Source: DT-110 sp030148525 (GTDB lineage: Bacteria > Bacteroidota > Bacteroidia > Chitinophagales > Saprospiraceae). Taken from it: 64,000 nt of DNA. Made by a program: the position numbers and the translations under genes. Positions 18,201 to 27,913 of this stretch are shown one piece after another. Every line of letters begins with the position of its first letter. The first letter of the stretch is position 1. The stretch spans positions 1,922,001 to 1,986,000 of the forward strand of contig OZ245751.1 of assembly GCA_965227445.1 (NCBI GenBank). Reading direction: 5' to 3'. Below the pieces are notes generated by a model. The model made no database searches and was not told where the DNA came from. It was given only the letters and a program-made list of their open reading frames with translations.

Positions 18201-21200
18201 AGTGATTTTCCGCCTCGTCCCCTGCGGGACAGCATCGCTCAGATCACCAACCTTACGGCCCAGCCATTTGATAATTTCAATGGGGTCTACCTGAGTTGGT
18301 CCCTGAATGATGGATTATACGACCGGGTGGAAATCTTACGCGGGCTAAATGAGATCGGGTTTATCGAAAATGGCGAACCAGCCTTCTTTATTGATACAAC
18401 CGCTGCGCCTGGTTTTGGCTACACCTACATACTTAAACCAGTTTATGACGTTAACGAAAATGAGCGCATTGAGGGGGAGAGCCAGAGTATAACTATCACC
18501 CACAACCCGTACCCGGTGGTGGAAAACCTGACGGCCTCCTTCGGCTATTTTGGCGCCGATAATGCCGTTGGTCTCAATTGGAGTTTTCCCAGACTTCGTG
18601 ATGCAGATTTTTATCAGATATCACGAAATGATGAGGTTATCGCCCTGATAGAAGCAGATAAAGAATTGCGATACGAAGACAAGGATGGAAAGCCCACCTC
18701 TGCTTATGTGTATCAAATCAGGGCATTTAAACAAATCGGAACCCGGTTGATCCAATCGGAACCGGTTGAGGTACGGTTGAATTACCCGGCCATTGCCGAT
18801 CCGGTAAATGTTCAGGTAGTGGCAGAACCGGATACTAATGGTGTTCGAATCGACTGGGACTACATCGGAGACTATGTCGACGCCTTCCGTATTTTCCGGG
18901 ATGATGAATTGTTAAGTGTAATTAGCGCTGATAGTGCCTACCTGTTTTATGACTTCTATGGCATTCCCGACCAGGAACACGAATACCGGGTGGTGGCCGT
19001 CCGTACGGATGGCGATATGAATTACCAGTCGGTTGGAGCTTTAGGTATCGAAACCTTCCCTCCTTTGTTGCCGGTACAAAACCCGGTCATTCAGGCTCAG
19101 GCCGACGAGGGTAATGTCCTGATCAACTTCACCTATGATGATTTAGTGGTCGATTCATTTGAAATAAGCTATAACCTGACAGTGGCGCCAGCCATTGACA
19201 CGACCTTCAAAATTGGTATTTCGATTAACGATTTGGATGAAGATGGCTTACTCGAATACGTCGATGAGCTCACCCCGAACGGTTATATGCAGACTTATTC
19301 GATATTCACGGTAGCAAACCGGGGCGGAACCCGCTATTTGTCTGTGCCGGAGGTTTTGAACGCTACCGTTCCCGCAACACCTACTCCCCAGAATTTCACC
19401 GCTTCGGATGGTACTTACGACAATGTAGTCCGCCTGACCTGGGATCTTAATTTTGAAGCCACCGTCGATTTCCTGGAGCTCACCATTGATGGCGGAGCAG
19501 CGATTATTCTGGATGGGGGTATTCGCGAATATAATCACATCATCAACCAGCAGGAAGCGGGGGTGACCGGCCATACCTATACTCTGCGGGCGGTACGTTC
19601 CGTCTACAGTACCACATTCCCGTCGAGTACCGTTTCGGAAACAGGTTACGCAGGTATCGATCGCCGCCCGGGAGGAGCGTACAATGCTGCAGCTTTATCC
19701 GAACTGGGGTACTCTGTTTCAATGAGTGGCACCAATGCACTAGCCGGAGCGCCAAACTCCTATGGCGGATTCGGGGCTGTAGTACGATTTAACTACAATG
19801 GCACGGAATGGGTGAATGTAGGTACCACCAATAAAACAGTTGCTTCGTCGGCTAAATTCGGTACTGATATCGATATTCTGGAAAACATAGCCATGATTGG
19901 GGCGCCGGGTGCTGGCGGCTTCAGTGAAACGGGGTCGGTTGTCGTGTATAACTACTCCGGCGGCAGTTTGTCCAGCCCCAATACCGTACCGTTTTCTAGT
20001 GTTGCCCTATCTTCCGGTGGGGGTGTGTTTTACGACTACAGCAGTGTTGAATACGGAGAGAGCGTCGCCCTGGCTAAATCCTCCACAGGATTCTTTACGG
20101 GCTATTCTCCCGGGCGTGGCACCCGAAAAACAACCCAGTCTAACGGAAATATGTCGACTGGTAATTTCTTTGAAGCCTATGCGCTGCGATCCAGTGGAAC
20201 GACGAGTAGCTTTTATTTAGGATCAAGAGAAAGTGCGGGCGAGCGGATATATTCCACAGCAAGTAGTGGTGATTACGTTGCTTTTGGAAAAAATAATAAA
20301 GTAGATATTTACAAAAAGGATTCGCCGGGTGGGATTGGAAATACACCCCTGGTCACTTTGTCCGGAACCGGAAACTTCGGCCGGGAAGTAGTGATGACCA
20401 CCAGGTATTTAGTGGTCGGGGCACCCGCCGAAAACCGCGTTTTTGTGTACGAACGAGATGGGGATGAATTCAACGAACTCAAAGTATTATCCATTCCCGA
20501 GATTTCGGGCATTTCCGCTTCCGGAGCCAACTTTGGTTTTTCAGCGAGTATCAATAATAATTTCCTACTGGTCGGTGCTCCTAATCACGCCAGTCCTTCG
20601 GCTACAACCACCAACTCGGGAGCAGTATTTGTATATGAAGTGGCCGGAGAGAATATCAATTACCTGACGTTCATATCCAATCCGGATCTCACTAATTCCT
20701 CCAAATTGTTTGGGTACGATGTATCCGGAACGGAAGACCAGTTTATGGTGGGTGCACCTATCCTGGGTGGCCAGGGTAGTGTGTATTTCTACAGCTCTGA
20801 CCTTAGTGAGTTATGGGGCGATAAAGTCTTTAATCTAAGGGCATCGGACGGGCTGCTGCCGGGCCGGGTTCAGGTATCATGGGACTTCAATGGCAGTGCG
20901 GTGGCCCTGGATGGGTTTAAAGTGTACCGGGACGATGTACTGATCGGGGAAACGGGCAAATTTGCAACGACCTTCTTTGATAGTGACGGAATACCGGGTA
21001 AAGAGTACGTGTATACAGTACGGCCATTTGTGGGTGAGGAGATATCGAATGGTAAAGCCGATGTAGGTTATGGTTTGGCCAATGGCTTGATTGAGGGAGA
21101 GGTCGTTACGCTTACCGGGAATGCCCCTGTGCGGGATGTACTTGTAGAGGCAACAGCCGTAGTAGATGGCCAGAAGTATACTTATCGGGATACAACTGAC

Positions 21201-24200
21201 GGGAATGGTCGCTTTTTCCTGTCGAATGTTTATTATTCCAATATTAGAGCCGAATACACGGTAAGTGTTTCTTTCGAGGATCACGTCTTTGTGGAGGATA
21301 CGAAAACAGTAGAAATATCAAGGGACGATAATAAGGAATCGAGTCTGTTCTTTTTCGATAAAACAGCCTACGTCATTCAAGGGAATATTGCTTACCAGGA
21401 TGTTAAGTGCGGACTGGATAGCATAAAGGTTTCTGCGGTCTCCAACTTCGTAGGCGGGCGGACCTCACGCAAGGACGCTTATTCAGATGCAGAGGGGAAT
21501 TACAGCCTGGTTGTGGATCCGTCGCTGGAAGATCTGGTATCCATCAGAGTAGAAATCCAATCGCAATCGGTACGTCAAAATCTGGAAACTGGAAATAGCG
21601 ATACCACCAGGCATGAATTTGCTGCAGACGGATCAACCCTGTTCACCGATCTTGCCAATTTCCGGCAGCTTAATGTGCTGAATTTTACCGATACCCTTAC
21701 CTATGAGGCCGAATTCCTGGTAACGACGGTCTGTGGCGGTCCTGCTTCGGATGGCAATTTCATTGTTGAAGTAAGTACGAAAGATGGTTGTTTCAATAAG
21801 CGATATACCACCACGACCGGTGGCGTAGCAAAAGCCAAGCTACCCCCTCTGGACGATTTAAACATTTTGGTGAAAGATGTCCAACAGAATAATATCCTCA
21901 ATTTACTGATTGTGGATTACCTGAAATATCGACCCGACACCCTCAACTTGCGCAAAGTACACCTCGGCAATGTAAATAATAATTTATCCGAGGTTCAAAT
22001 TAGTAATTTGATTGATCGGTCCCTGGTCTATCACCGGCCGGCAAACATCACCTTGCAAACGCCTTTCGCCGAGTATTTGTGTAATGCGCCTGATGTTGGC
22101 ATTATTCGCCGGGATAATCTGACCGACGAAATCAATTTGAGCTTTAATGTAACGGAACTATTCGATGGGCTTTCCTGTCCGGTACAGGAAGGTTACCTGG
22201 TGATCAATAACTCGGCAGCTAAAGAAAATACCAAGGATACCCTTGAGTACAGTGAAGTCTTGCAAGGGTTTCCTACTCATGTTTTCGAACCAGGTGAACC
22301 CAACCTGGTTGCGCCCTTCCGTCTTGGTATTAATGTAAAATACTACTCCAGGATCGGGGATTTATTGGGTGAGGTAATATTCCCGGTGGTTATTGAAGGT
22401 AGTTCAGCTTTACCAGGAGCAGATATCATTGTTGATATTTCCGACTCCGACGGGCAACTCAAATTGCCCTATATGATCCTCCGGGATCCTCCGGGAGATG
22501 GTAGTTATTCCTCTATTGAAGAAGGAACGACTATTACTAAATCCTACCGGTCCTCGCAGTCTTCCAGCTTCGGCGGAGGAGTTCTCGCCAGTTTTCAGGG
22601 AGCGATCATTGCATTCGGAGCTTTCGCAGATGTAAGTATCAAAGGTGGAGGCGGAAGTGTTACTGCGAATGAATTTACACTGGAATCTACATTGACGGAA
22701 ACAATCAGTACTTCCAATACCTCTGATTTCATTGGTGAAAATTCGGATGTCATAGTGGGAGTAGGGTCTGCAACTGCCTATACCATCAATGAGAGTATTG
22801 TCTACGATGCTATGGGGTGTTCGCTCTATAAAGTGCAAAACTTTGCGTTAAGCCCAGGATCCATCAAAACCCAGTGGTCCTACACCGTAGGACAGATCAA
22901 GGATATCGTTAGCCAATTGACCGTGGACACGACCGATTACCTGACCGGCACCAAGGTATTATACAATGGTACCGAACCGCTGGACCCCGACGAAGCCGTC
23001 GGCCGAACCCGTGCCCGCATTAATAACTGGAAGCAGGTCCTGACCTACCACAAAGAAAAAACGGTTCCTTATGTTGCCTTCTGTTCGGAATCATATGATG
23101 AAACGGAACTATTTACAGAACGTGTACGGGATGGTTACTTTGAATTGGTTTCTAAATGTGGAGATAGTCAGTGTAACACAGTTACTTATGAGGTAGAGCG
23201 CCGATTCGATGATTCCGATAATAAATCCAGTATTCTGGAGGTCGTCCTTGGGAATAATAGCACCGACGATTTGACCGATGAACAAGAAAGCATCCTGGAG
23301 TTAGGTGTACCAAGTTTATTCACCGAACGGGTGACCAAGGCCGTACAAGCCCGTAATGGTTTTTGTACGACGGTAGGTACGTCTCCAGGTAGCTCCTTTG
23401 AATTGAACACAACTATCGACTGGACGGATAACCTGGTTGGGCAGTATGAGGTTGCTATCTCCAAGGTGGCCTACTGGCTGGATTCCCTACAATTCAGCAC
23501 CAATCAGGTAAATTCCAAAGTCAGTGACCTGAATGAAAGTTCACCGGGTTACCTCAGCCAGGTACAAAATTATACCTTCTCAGCCGGGGTGGATATTGAA
23601 GTGTCGGAGTCGGTTACCAAATCACAGAGTAGCTCATATACCCAAACCTCCTACTTTAATTTTGACCTGAGTGCAGGATTATACTTCAAGGCTGGTATTG
23701 GTATTGGTGGAGGTTTAGCGGGCCCATTCAAAAAAATTACCGAAAACGAAGGTAAAATTGGGGCACAAATCGAACTGGCGCTAAATACAGAAGATGAAAA
23801 AACCTTCCAGGAGGAGGTGAGTACGAACATTACTTACGTCCTCTCCGACGATGATCCGGGTGATCAATTCAGTGTTACGGTCTTTAAACCGATTCAGACG
23901 GGGCATTCGCCCTACTTCCAACTGCTGGGTGGTCGCAGCTCTTGCCCGCCGGAAGCAGGGACCATTTACCGGGATCGGTACGAGATCGCTATTTTCGATA
24001 CGGCTACCCAGGCTGCGTTCAATGAATTTAGCTTCGAGAACCTCGATCCCAACGAACCGGCTACCTTCTACCTGCAGATTACCAACCTCAACCCGTTTGG
24101 GGAAGCGCGTGATATTTACCTGTATGTAGATGCATCTACAAATGAGAATGGTGCAGTCGTTACAACTTCAGGGCAAAGACTGACTGGTGGTAATCAAGGT

Positions 24201-27200
24201 GGTGGGCTTACCCTGACTTATTTGGGGGCAAATCAGCCGCTATTGCTGCCAATTGTAGTGGAAAGATCACCGAATAACTTCCAGTTTGAGGATATTGAAT
24301 TCATTATCAGGCCTTCGTGTACGGATGGGGACTTATTCGTGAGTATTCCCAGGGATGGTTCTATCGCGCCGGATACGGTTAGTGCCAGCTTCGTCTTCAA
24401 ATCGCCTTGTACCGATATCAAACTGGTAGGGCCCGATGACGATTGGTTGATCACTCGCGGTAATCCGTTCGTGAATGGAGGCCGGGAAGACCTGGTCGTG
24501 GAATTAATTGATTACGATCCCAACAATGCTGTTCTGGAAGAGATTGTGCTGCAATCCCGCCAAATTGGCACGGGTGCCGGATGGAACGATATTTCTGCCC
24601 TGGAAATAAATATTCCTGACAATCCGGTCAGGGGCTATCAGTACCCCATGTCCAAAGACTCCCTGATTATCTATAATGCGCTGAATTTTGCGCTTGATCA
24701 GGTGCCGAAATTGTTCTTTACCTGGGATATAACCGAAGACTTCATTGACGATGACATCAATTACGAGGATGGGACCTACGAAATACGGGCAGTAGCCAGG
24801 TGTGGTACCACGGGAGAGATATTCTCCGATGCCAGTCGCGGCCGGATTTTGCGAAATACCGGCGGGGTATTTGCCCAATTGGAACCAGGGGATCAATTGT
24901 ATACCATTGATGATGAAATATCGGCCATCATCAGTAAAGAGATCAACTGTAGCGACGTTAACAGCACCACAAATGTCGTAGAGGTCTTCCGCAAAAGCGA
25001 TTCCCTGGCAGTGCCGGGTACGGTAGCTTGTTTCCCAAATCTGGACAAACTGATCTTCCAGCCCGACGATATTTCCGCCTTCGATGGCGACACCCTGATC
25101 TTTAAGCTCAAAGCAATTAAAGACGAGAACGGTATCGTGTATCCCGATTCCTTCCAGACAGAGTTCTTAGTATTGACACGCGACCTGTTTGTCGAGAATA
25201 CTGAATTCACTGCTGAAGTATATAAAGGAAGCACCCTGCGCTTACAGACTCGGGTTTTTGCCAACAGCCCGGCTCCCGTTCCATTCGAAGTGAATGTCAA
25301 CGGTGAATCCTGGGTAACCGTAACGCCGCAAATGAGTAGCGTACTTCCGGGTTCCGATGGTCGGGTGCTGGAACTGGCTTTGTCCACAGATAATTTGTCC
25401 CTGGGGGATACGACGGCGACAATTACTATTACCTCTACCTCGGGAACGCCCTCTGTGAACAATATTCAGATTAACCTGCGGGTTTTGGCGAAAGCCCCCT
25501 ACTGGGTAGTCGATCCTGCGCAGTTCACTCAGTCTATGGCCATGAATCTCAACTACGAATTCATAGCCTCACCGGGCGTTATTTCCCAGGATACTATGGA
25601 CCTGATCAGCGTTTGGATCGATGAAGAGATCAGAGGTGTATCACCTATTTTGGTCTCTTCTAATGGTGCTTACGCCACCTTTAATCTGGTTTATGGCGAT
25701 GCAGCTGATGTTGGTAAAGAGCTGGAATTCCGGGTATGGGATGCTTCCAGAGGTCGTGAATACAATGGATACCCGATGGTAGGTGACACCATTCGGTTTG
25801 ATCCGAATGCGACCCTGGGTACCTTCCTGAGTCCGGAGATCGTCTTTGTTAACAGATCGCGTGACCTGGCGAGGTACATACCCCTGAACGGAAACGGGGC
25901 CTGGACGCTCTTCTCGATTAATAGTGAGGAATTAGATATGCGGACCGACCAAATCCTGCGCTCCCTCACTATGGCTCAGGATGGTGATTTGATCAAAACC
26001 AGAACCCAATCGGCTATCTATACGGATGGTGTAGGCTGGCTCTCGAGCTCAGGTCCATCCGGACTGGATACGCTCGAGGTAGAAGATGGTTTCCAGATAT
26101 ATCTGCAAGGACCTGACGATACCTTGCGCATTACTGGTGCCAATGCCGACTTTGGTATCATACCCCTGCGGGCCGGTTGGAATCTGATCGGTTACCCCCT
26201 GCAAACAGCACAACCCATCAATGATGTTCTGCAAATAACGAATGTTTCCCAGGGTGATAATATCCGTACAGTAGCACAGAATGGTGCCTTCAGCAACATG
26301 GTGGCCTTTTACGATGATATAGGAAGCGGCCTGGAGTGGGTTGGCTTGCCGGCAGTGGGCATGGATGTGTTGAGACCCTATTTCGCCTACCAGGTGTTCC
26401 TGCAAAACGATGGTACACTACTGTACCCGGGAGCAACGCTGCCACCACCACAACCGCTGGGAGGTAGTGCGAGCCTGCGCTCGGATCAGGTACCCAATGT
26501 GATGAACCCTGAAAGCTGGGCCGTAGAAACCGAAAAATACCCAACCAATATGGTCGTTACCGGCTTGTTGGAAATAGATGGTGCTTATTCAATGGACCCC
26601 AATGACCGCATCGCGGCCTTCGTTAACGGAACTTGCCGGGGTGTTTCGCCCCTGTACGAGGTGGACGGCATGGACCCACGGATGGCCACCCTCTTTGTGT
26701 ATGGATACGGAGCCAATGATACCGTCGATATCGTGATTTACGATGCCAGTAAAGGTGAAGTCTTTTACCACAAACAAGATCTGGTTTTCAATACCAATGA
26801 TATAATCGGAACATTCGGAAATCCATACATTTTCAAGCCTGCCGTCAAACGCGCTGATTACGCACTTCATTCTCCTCTTTGTACAACCGATTCGACCGGA
26901 TTGGCGGTAGTAGAGGATGTGGTCGGCCTGAAAGCACCCTATTCGGTGCGTTGGAGTACCGGTGCCGAAGGTGCCACCCTGGAGGGTGTGCTGGCAGGTA
27001 CGTACTCTCTGACCATTACCGACGCAAAAGGCCTGGAGCTGACTGATTTGGTGGAGCTGGATCCCCAGAATATTACTATTCCGCCGCCGGTCATCGAGCA
27101 AGGACGAGTACAATCAGCTTGTTTTGGTAGTGATCTGCAACTCCGGGTGGAGGCCGCCCAGCATCCTGAGTCCACTTATCGGTGGTTTGTGGATGGGGAG

Positions 27201-27866
27201 CCGGTTACCGTGCAAGATGATTTGATCCTCGCGAATATTCAGGAGACCAAGTGGGGAACGGTCATTACGGAACGAAAAGGCTGTTATTCTATCCCCACAC
27301 CCTGGGAAGTATCGGTCTACCAGCCCCCGGCCGATTTCCGGGTCGTAGGTACCGATACCCTGCTCACCATTAAGGAGCCACTGGTTTTTGAGCCTGAGTT
27401 GCAGCAAGCAGGAGCCCAATACGTATGGAATTTTGGGGATGGCCAAACCAGTACCGAACCAATACCGGTCCACGAATATCAGCAACCGGGTACCTATTAT
27501 GCCAGCTTGCAGGTAACCGATAGTACGGGGTGCCTGGCTAATGAAACCCGACCGCTGCTGGTTACTATGAGTACCGGAGAGAACGCATTACCTGATTTGA
27601 ACCTGGACTGGAAGGTGTCTCCGAATCCCTTTATTGATCAGTTACGCCTTTCGGCAAAAATCGAAGAGGCAGGTACTTATCAAATTCAGGTATTGACGCT
27701 GGGGGGGCAGGAGGTACTAAAACGAAACTATTCCTGGCACGCAGGTACCAACGAAGAGACCATTGTACCGGATGTCCCGAATGGCACCTACTTCGTCAGA
27801 CTGACACGACCGGGTCACGCGGGTGCCCTGGTGAAAACGGTCATTAAACAATCACCTAAACCGTAG
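15213..27866 (+). CDS. Giant multidomain T9SS cargo protein (4217 residues)
   Basis: ATG start, signal peptide at 1-32 (FRLLLVAILTFGIANSLQSQ). Domain order by reading: fibronectin-III-like repeats from about 139 to 1470; carboxypeptidase-regulatory-like folds near 331-397, 903-973, 1958-2030 and 2053-2117; an FG-GAP-like propeller region near 1480-1870 (repeated VGAP); an unrecognised block near 2437-3070; a BACON-like domain near 3348-3426; two copies of a 110-residue module (about 3430-3546 and 3767-3876); an SprB-like repeat (3885-3948); PKD with NFGDG (4055-4119); and a T9SS type A sorting domain (from about 4128, SPNPFIDQ to the end). Likely exported by T9SS and anchored to the outer surface as an adhesin or gliding-type protein. 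The two downstream genes repeat its C-terminal module order. Confidence 0.88.
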   Translation: MRHLKSPWYPQSFRLLLVAILTFGIANSLQSQTLEVLNDQANDAYLDIRWTIPQSCLTNGMGNAYANGVFLELLGDGERVFTQIIETKNPENVDDRFRHFIGPDSSVAYTLNLYIQGPGTPLGAGCTGFTDSGETLPFQAPTSITAVGANFTDRVELEWVNNSKLSSNFVIVRKQGSTETVVDIIAGTDSVGLLVEYVDDFSFSNAKSLENGVAYQYCIRTSSDLVDSLFAEDNHNVCLTDSVSTYDIGLTASDNAFVHKVALDWNDVSDYASMINILRDGARLTTLPPTATSFVDINPVYGLESEYAVVLIGEDGLRFVQDLDEGGVEPTGHISGYVRTSQGIGIRNVKVGYEVTVFDSVYVDSTTTNREGFYSFDQLFFGRRANFRVFTEDKEDIRFPTSPRFTSLSDDDFIAENVNFLADFVEIDLPDPVTIDTVIGGIGIDSVFFDITYTSNANRTTYFQLYREGNLVAIANDRNGPFSRISDLGGNPREFYKYNVFAYQVSGDSTASDLASVTVKYPDVEDPVNVSTTTSFSTSTMGAVTLEWEHVSTNFAGFVIYRDSVEIKTIRDTSIRHYTDFEGSPGEIYRYGVSAFRSIGGEAKESDIIEEVNVTYPSFPQVSSLVASPVAAANSMDLTWSLGAGAMDDNYTGFVIYRDNAEIGRVLKGAPLAFRDQWGVPGSNPTYEVAPFVENIDSVFVGVRTSQGGSYPGLVTPSGFTATGGAGKIDFSWDEAYNLSQYTNFQGFILRYDGNTVVLEPGVTEYTIYPLTNATVNATLTAFRMIDGTLHESNEAMGSASATITTPSALEAPGNLSVSTNIPSHVALTWTYPEYKFSNFIIRRDGVPIDTVPKGALGYYDYETAIGESHEYSVQAHYEEAGMPTLLSQEIKGFGVRRNQARILGHLTHENGNLVKLQHLEVTLNNGDTVLARTYTDPGGFFRFEEMPDPSRQSDLKVIVNQTNKSILLARDTFPIAGVPYLEKDTMLNLLDTFRISDFPPRPLRDSIAQITNLTAQPFDNFNGVYLSWSLNDGLYDRVEILRGLNEIGFIENGEPAFFIDTTAAPGFGYTYILKPVYDVNENERIEGESQSITITHNPYPVVENLTASFGYFGADNAVGLNWSFPRLRDADFYQISRNDEVIALIEADKELRYEDKDGKPTSAYVYQIRAFKQIGTRLIQSEPVEVRLNYPAIADPVNVQVVAEPDTNGVRIDWDYIGDYVDAFRIFRDDELLSVISADSAYLFYDFYGIPDQEHEYRVVAVRTDGDMNYQSVGALGIETFPPLLPVQNPVIQAQADEGNVLINFTYDDLVVDSFEISYNLTVAPAIDTTFKIGISINDLDEDGLLEYVDELTPNGYMQTYSIFTVANRGGTRYLSVPEVLNATVPATPTPQNFTASDGTYDNVVRLTWDLNFEATVDFLELTIDGGAAIILDGGIREYNHIINQQEAGVTGHTYTLRAVRSVYSTTFPSSTVSETGYAGIDRRPGGAYNAAALSELGYSVSMSGTNALAGAPNSYGGFGAVVRFNYNGTEWVNVGTTNKTVASSAKFGTDIDILENIAMIGAPGAGGFSETGSVVVYNYSGGSLSSPNTVPFSSVALSSGGGVFYDYSSVEYGESVALAKSSTGFFTGYSPGRGTRKTTQSNGNMSTGNFFEAYALRSSGTTSSFYLGSRESAGERIYSTASSGDYVAFGKNNKVDIYKKDSPGGIGNTPLVTLSGTGNFGREVVMTTRYLVVGAPAENRVFVYERDGDEFNELKVLSIPEISGISASGANFGFSASINNNFLLVGAPNHASPSATTTNSGAVFVYEVAGENINYLTFISNPDLTNSSKLFGYDVSGTEDQFMVGAPILGGQGSVYFYSSDLSELWGDKVFNLRASDGLLPGRVQVSWDFNGSAVALDGFKVYRDDVLIGETGKFATTFFDSDGIPGKEYVYTVRPFVGEEISNGKADVGYGLANGLIEGEVVTLTGNAPVRDVLVEATAVVDGQKYTYRDTTDGNGRFFLSNVYYSNIRAEYTVSVSFEDHVFVEDTKTVEISRDDNKESSLFFFDKTAYVIQGNIAYQDVKCGLDSIKVSAVSNFVGGRTSRKDAYSDAEGNYSLVVDPSLEDLVSIRVEIQSQSVRQNLETGNSDTTRHEFAADGSTLFTDLANFRQLNVLNFTDTLTYEAEFLVTTVCGGPASDGNFIVEVSTKDGCFNKRYTTTTGGVAKAKLPPLDDLNILVKDVQQNNILNLLIVDYLKYRPDTLNLRKVHLGNVNNNLSEVQISNLIDRSLVYHRPANITLQTPFAEYLCNAPDVGIIRRDNLTDEINLSFNVTELFDGLSCPVQEGYLVINNSAAKENTKDTLEYSEVLQGFPTHVFEPGEPNLVAPFRLGINVKYYSRIGDLLGEVIFPVVIEGSSALPGADIIVDISDSDGQLKLPYMILRDPPGDGSYSSIEEGTTITKSYRSSQSSSFGGGVLASFQGAIIAFGAFADVSIKGGGGSVTANEFTLESTLTETISTSNTSDFIGENSDVIVGVGSATAYTINESIVYDAMGCSLYKVQNFALSPGSIKTQWSYTVGQIKDIVSQLTVDTTDYLTGTKVLYNGTEPLDPDEAVGRTRARINNWKQVLTYHKEKTVPYVAFCSESYDETELFTERVRDGYFELVSKCGDSQCNTVTYEVERRFDDSDNKSSILEVVLGNNSTDDLTDEQESILELGVPSLFTERVTKAVQARNGFCTTVGTSPGSSFELNTTIDWTDNLVGQYEVAISKVAYWLDSLQFSTNQVNSKVSDLNESSPGYLSQVQNYTFSAGVDIEVSESVTKSQSSSYTQTSYFNFDLSAGLYFKAGIGIGGGLAGPFKKITENEGKIGAQIELALNTEDEKTFQEEVSTNITYVLSDDDPGDQFSVTVFKPIQTGHSPYFQLLGGRSSCPPEAGTIYRDRYEIAIFDTATQAAFNEFSFENLDPNEPATFYLQITNLNPFGEARDIYLYVDASTNENGAVVTTSGQRLTGGNQGGGLTLTYLGANQPLLLPIVVERSPNNFQFEDIEFIIRPSCTDGDLFVSIPRDGSIAPDTVSASFVFKSPCTDIKLVGPDDDWLITRGNPFVNGGREDLVVELIDYDPNNAVLEEIVLQSRQIGTGAGWNDISALEINIPDNPVRGYQYPMSKDSLIIYNALNFALDQVPKLFFTWDITEDFIDDDINYEDGTYEIRAVARCGTTGEIFSDASRGRILRNTGGVFAQLEPGDQLYTIDDEISAIISKEINCSDVNSTTNVVEVFRKSDSLAVPGTVACFPNLDKLIFQPDDISAFDGDTLIFKLKAIKDENGIVYPDSFQTEFLVLTRDLFVENTEFTAEVYKGSTLRLQTRVFANSPAPVPFEVNVNGESWVTVTPQMSSVLPGSDGRVLELALSTDNLSLGDTTATITITSTSGTPSVNNIQINLRVLAKAPYWVVDPAQFTQSMAMNLNYEFIASPGVISQDTMDLISVWIDEEIRGVSPILVSSNGAYATFNLVYGDAADVGKELEFRVWDASRGREYNGYPMVGDTIRFDPNATLGTFLSPEIVFVNRSRDLARYIPLNGNGAWTLFSINSEELDMRTDQILRSLTMAQDGDLIKTRTQSAIYTDGVGWLSSSGPSGLDTLEVEDGFQIYLQGPDDTLRITGANADFGIIPLRAGWNLIGYPLQTAQPINDVLQITNVSQGDNIRTVAQNGAFSNMVAFYDDIGSGLEWVGLPAVGMDVLRPYFAYQVFLQNDGTLLYPGATLPPPQPLGGSASLRSDQVPNVMNPESWAVETEKYPTNMVVTGLLEIDGAYSMDPNDRIAAFVNGTCRGVSPLYEVDGMDPRMATLFVYGYGANDTVDIVIYDASKGEVFYHKQDLVFNTNDIIGTFGNPYIFKPAVKRADYALHSPLCTTDSTGLAVVEDVVGLKAPYSVRWSTGAEGATLEGVLAGTYSLTITDAKGLELTDLVELDPQNITIPPPVIEQGRVQSACFGSDLQLRVEAAQHPESTYRWFVDGEPVTVQDDLILANIQETKWGTVITERKGCYSIPTPWEVSVYQPPADFRVVGTDTLLTIKEPLVFEPELQQAGAQYVWNFGDGQTSTEPIPVHEYQQPGTYYASLQVTDSTGCLANETRPLLVTMSTGENALPDLNLDWKVSPNPFIDQLRLSAKIEEAGTYQIQVLTLGGQEVLKRNYSWHAGTNEETIVPDVPNGTYFVRLTRPGHAGALVKTVIKQSPKP

Positions 27867-27913
27867 CGAAAGGAGAAAACCAATCTCTTTTTTGACACGA
27901 AAGATGTTTGTGT

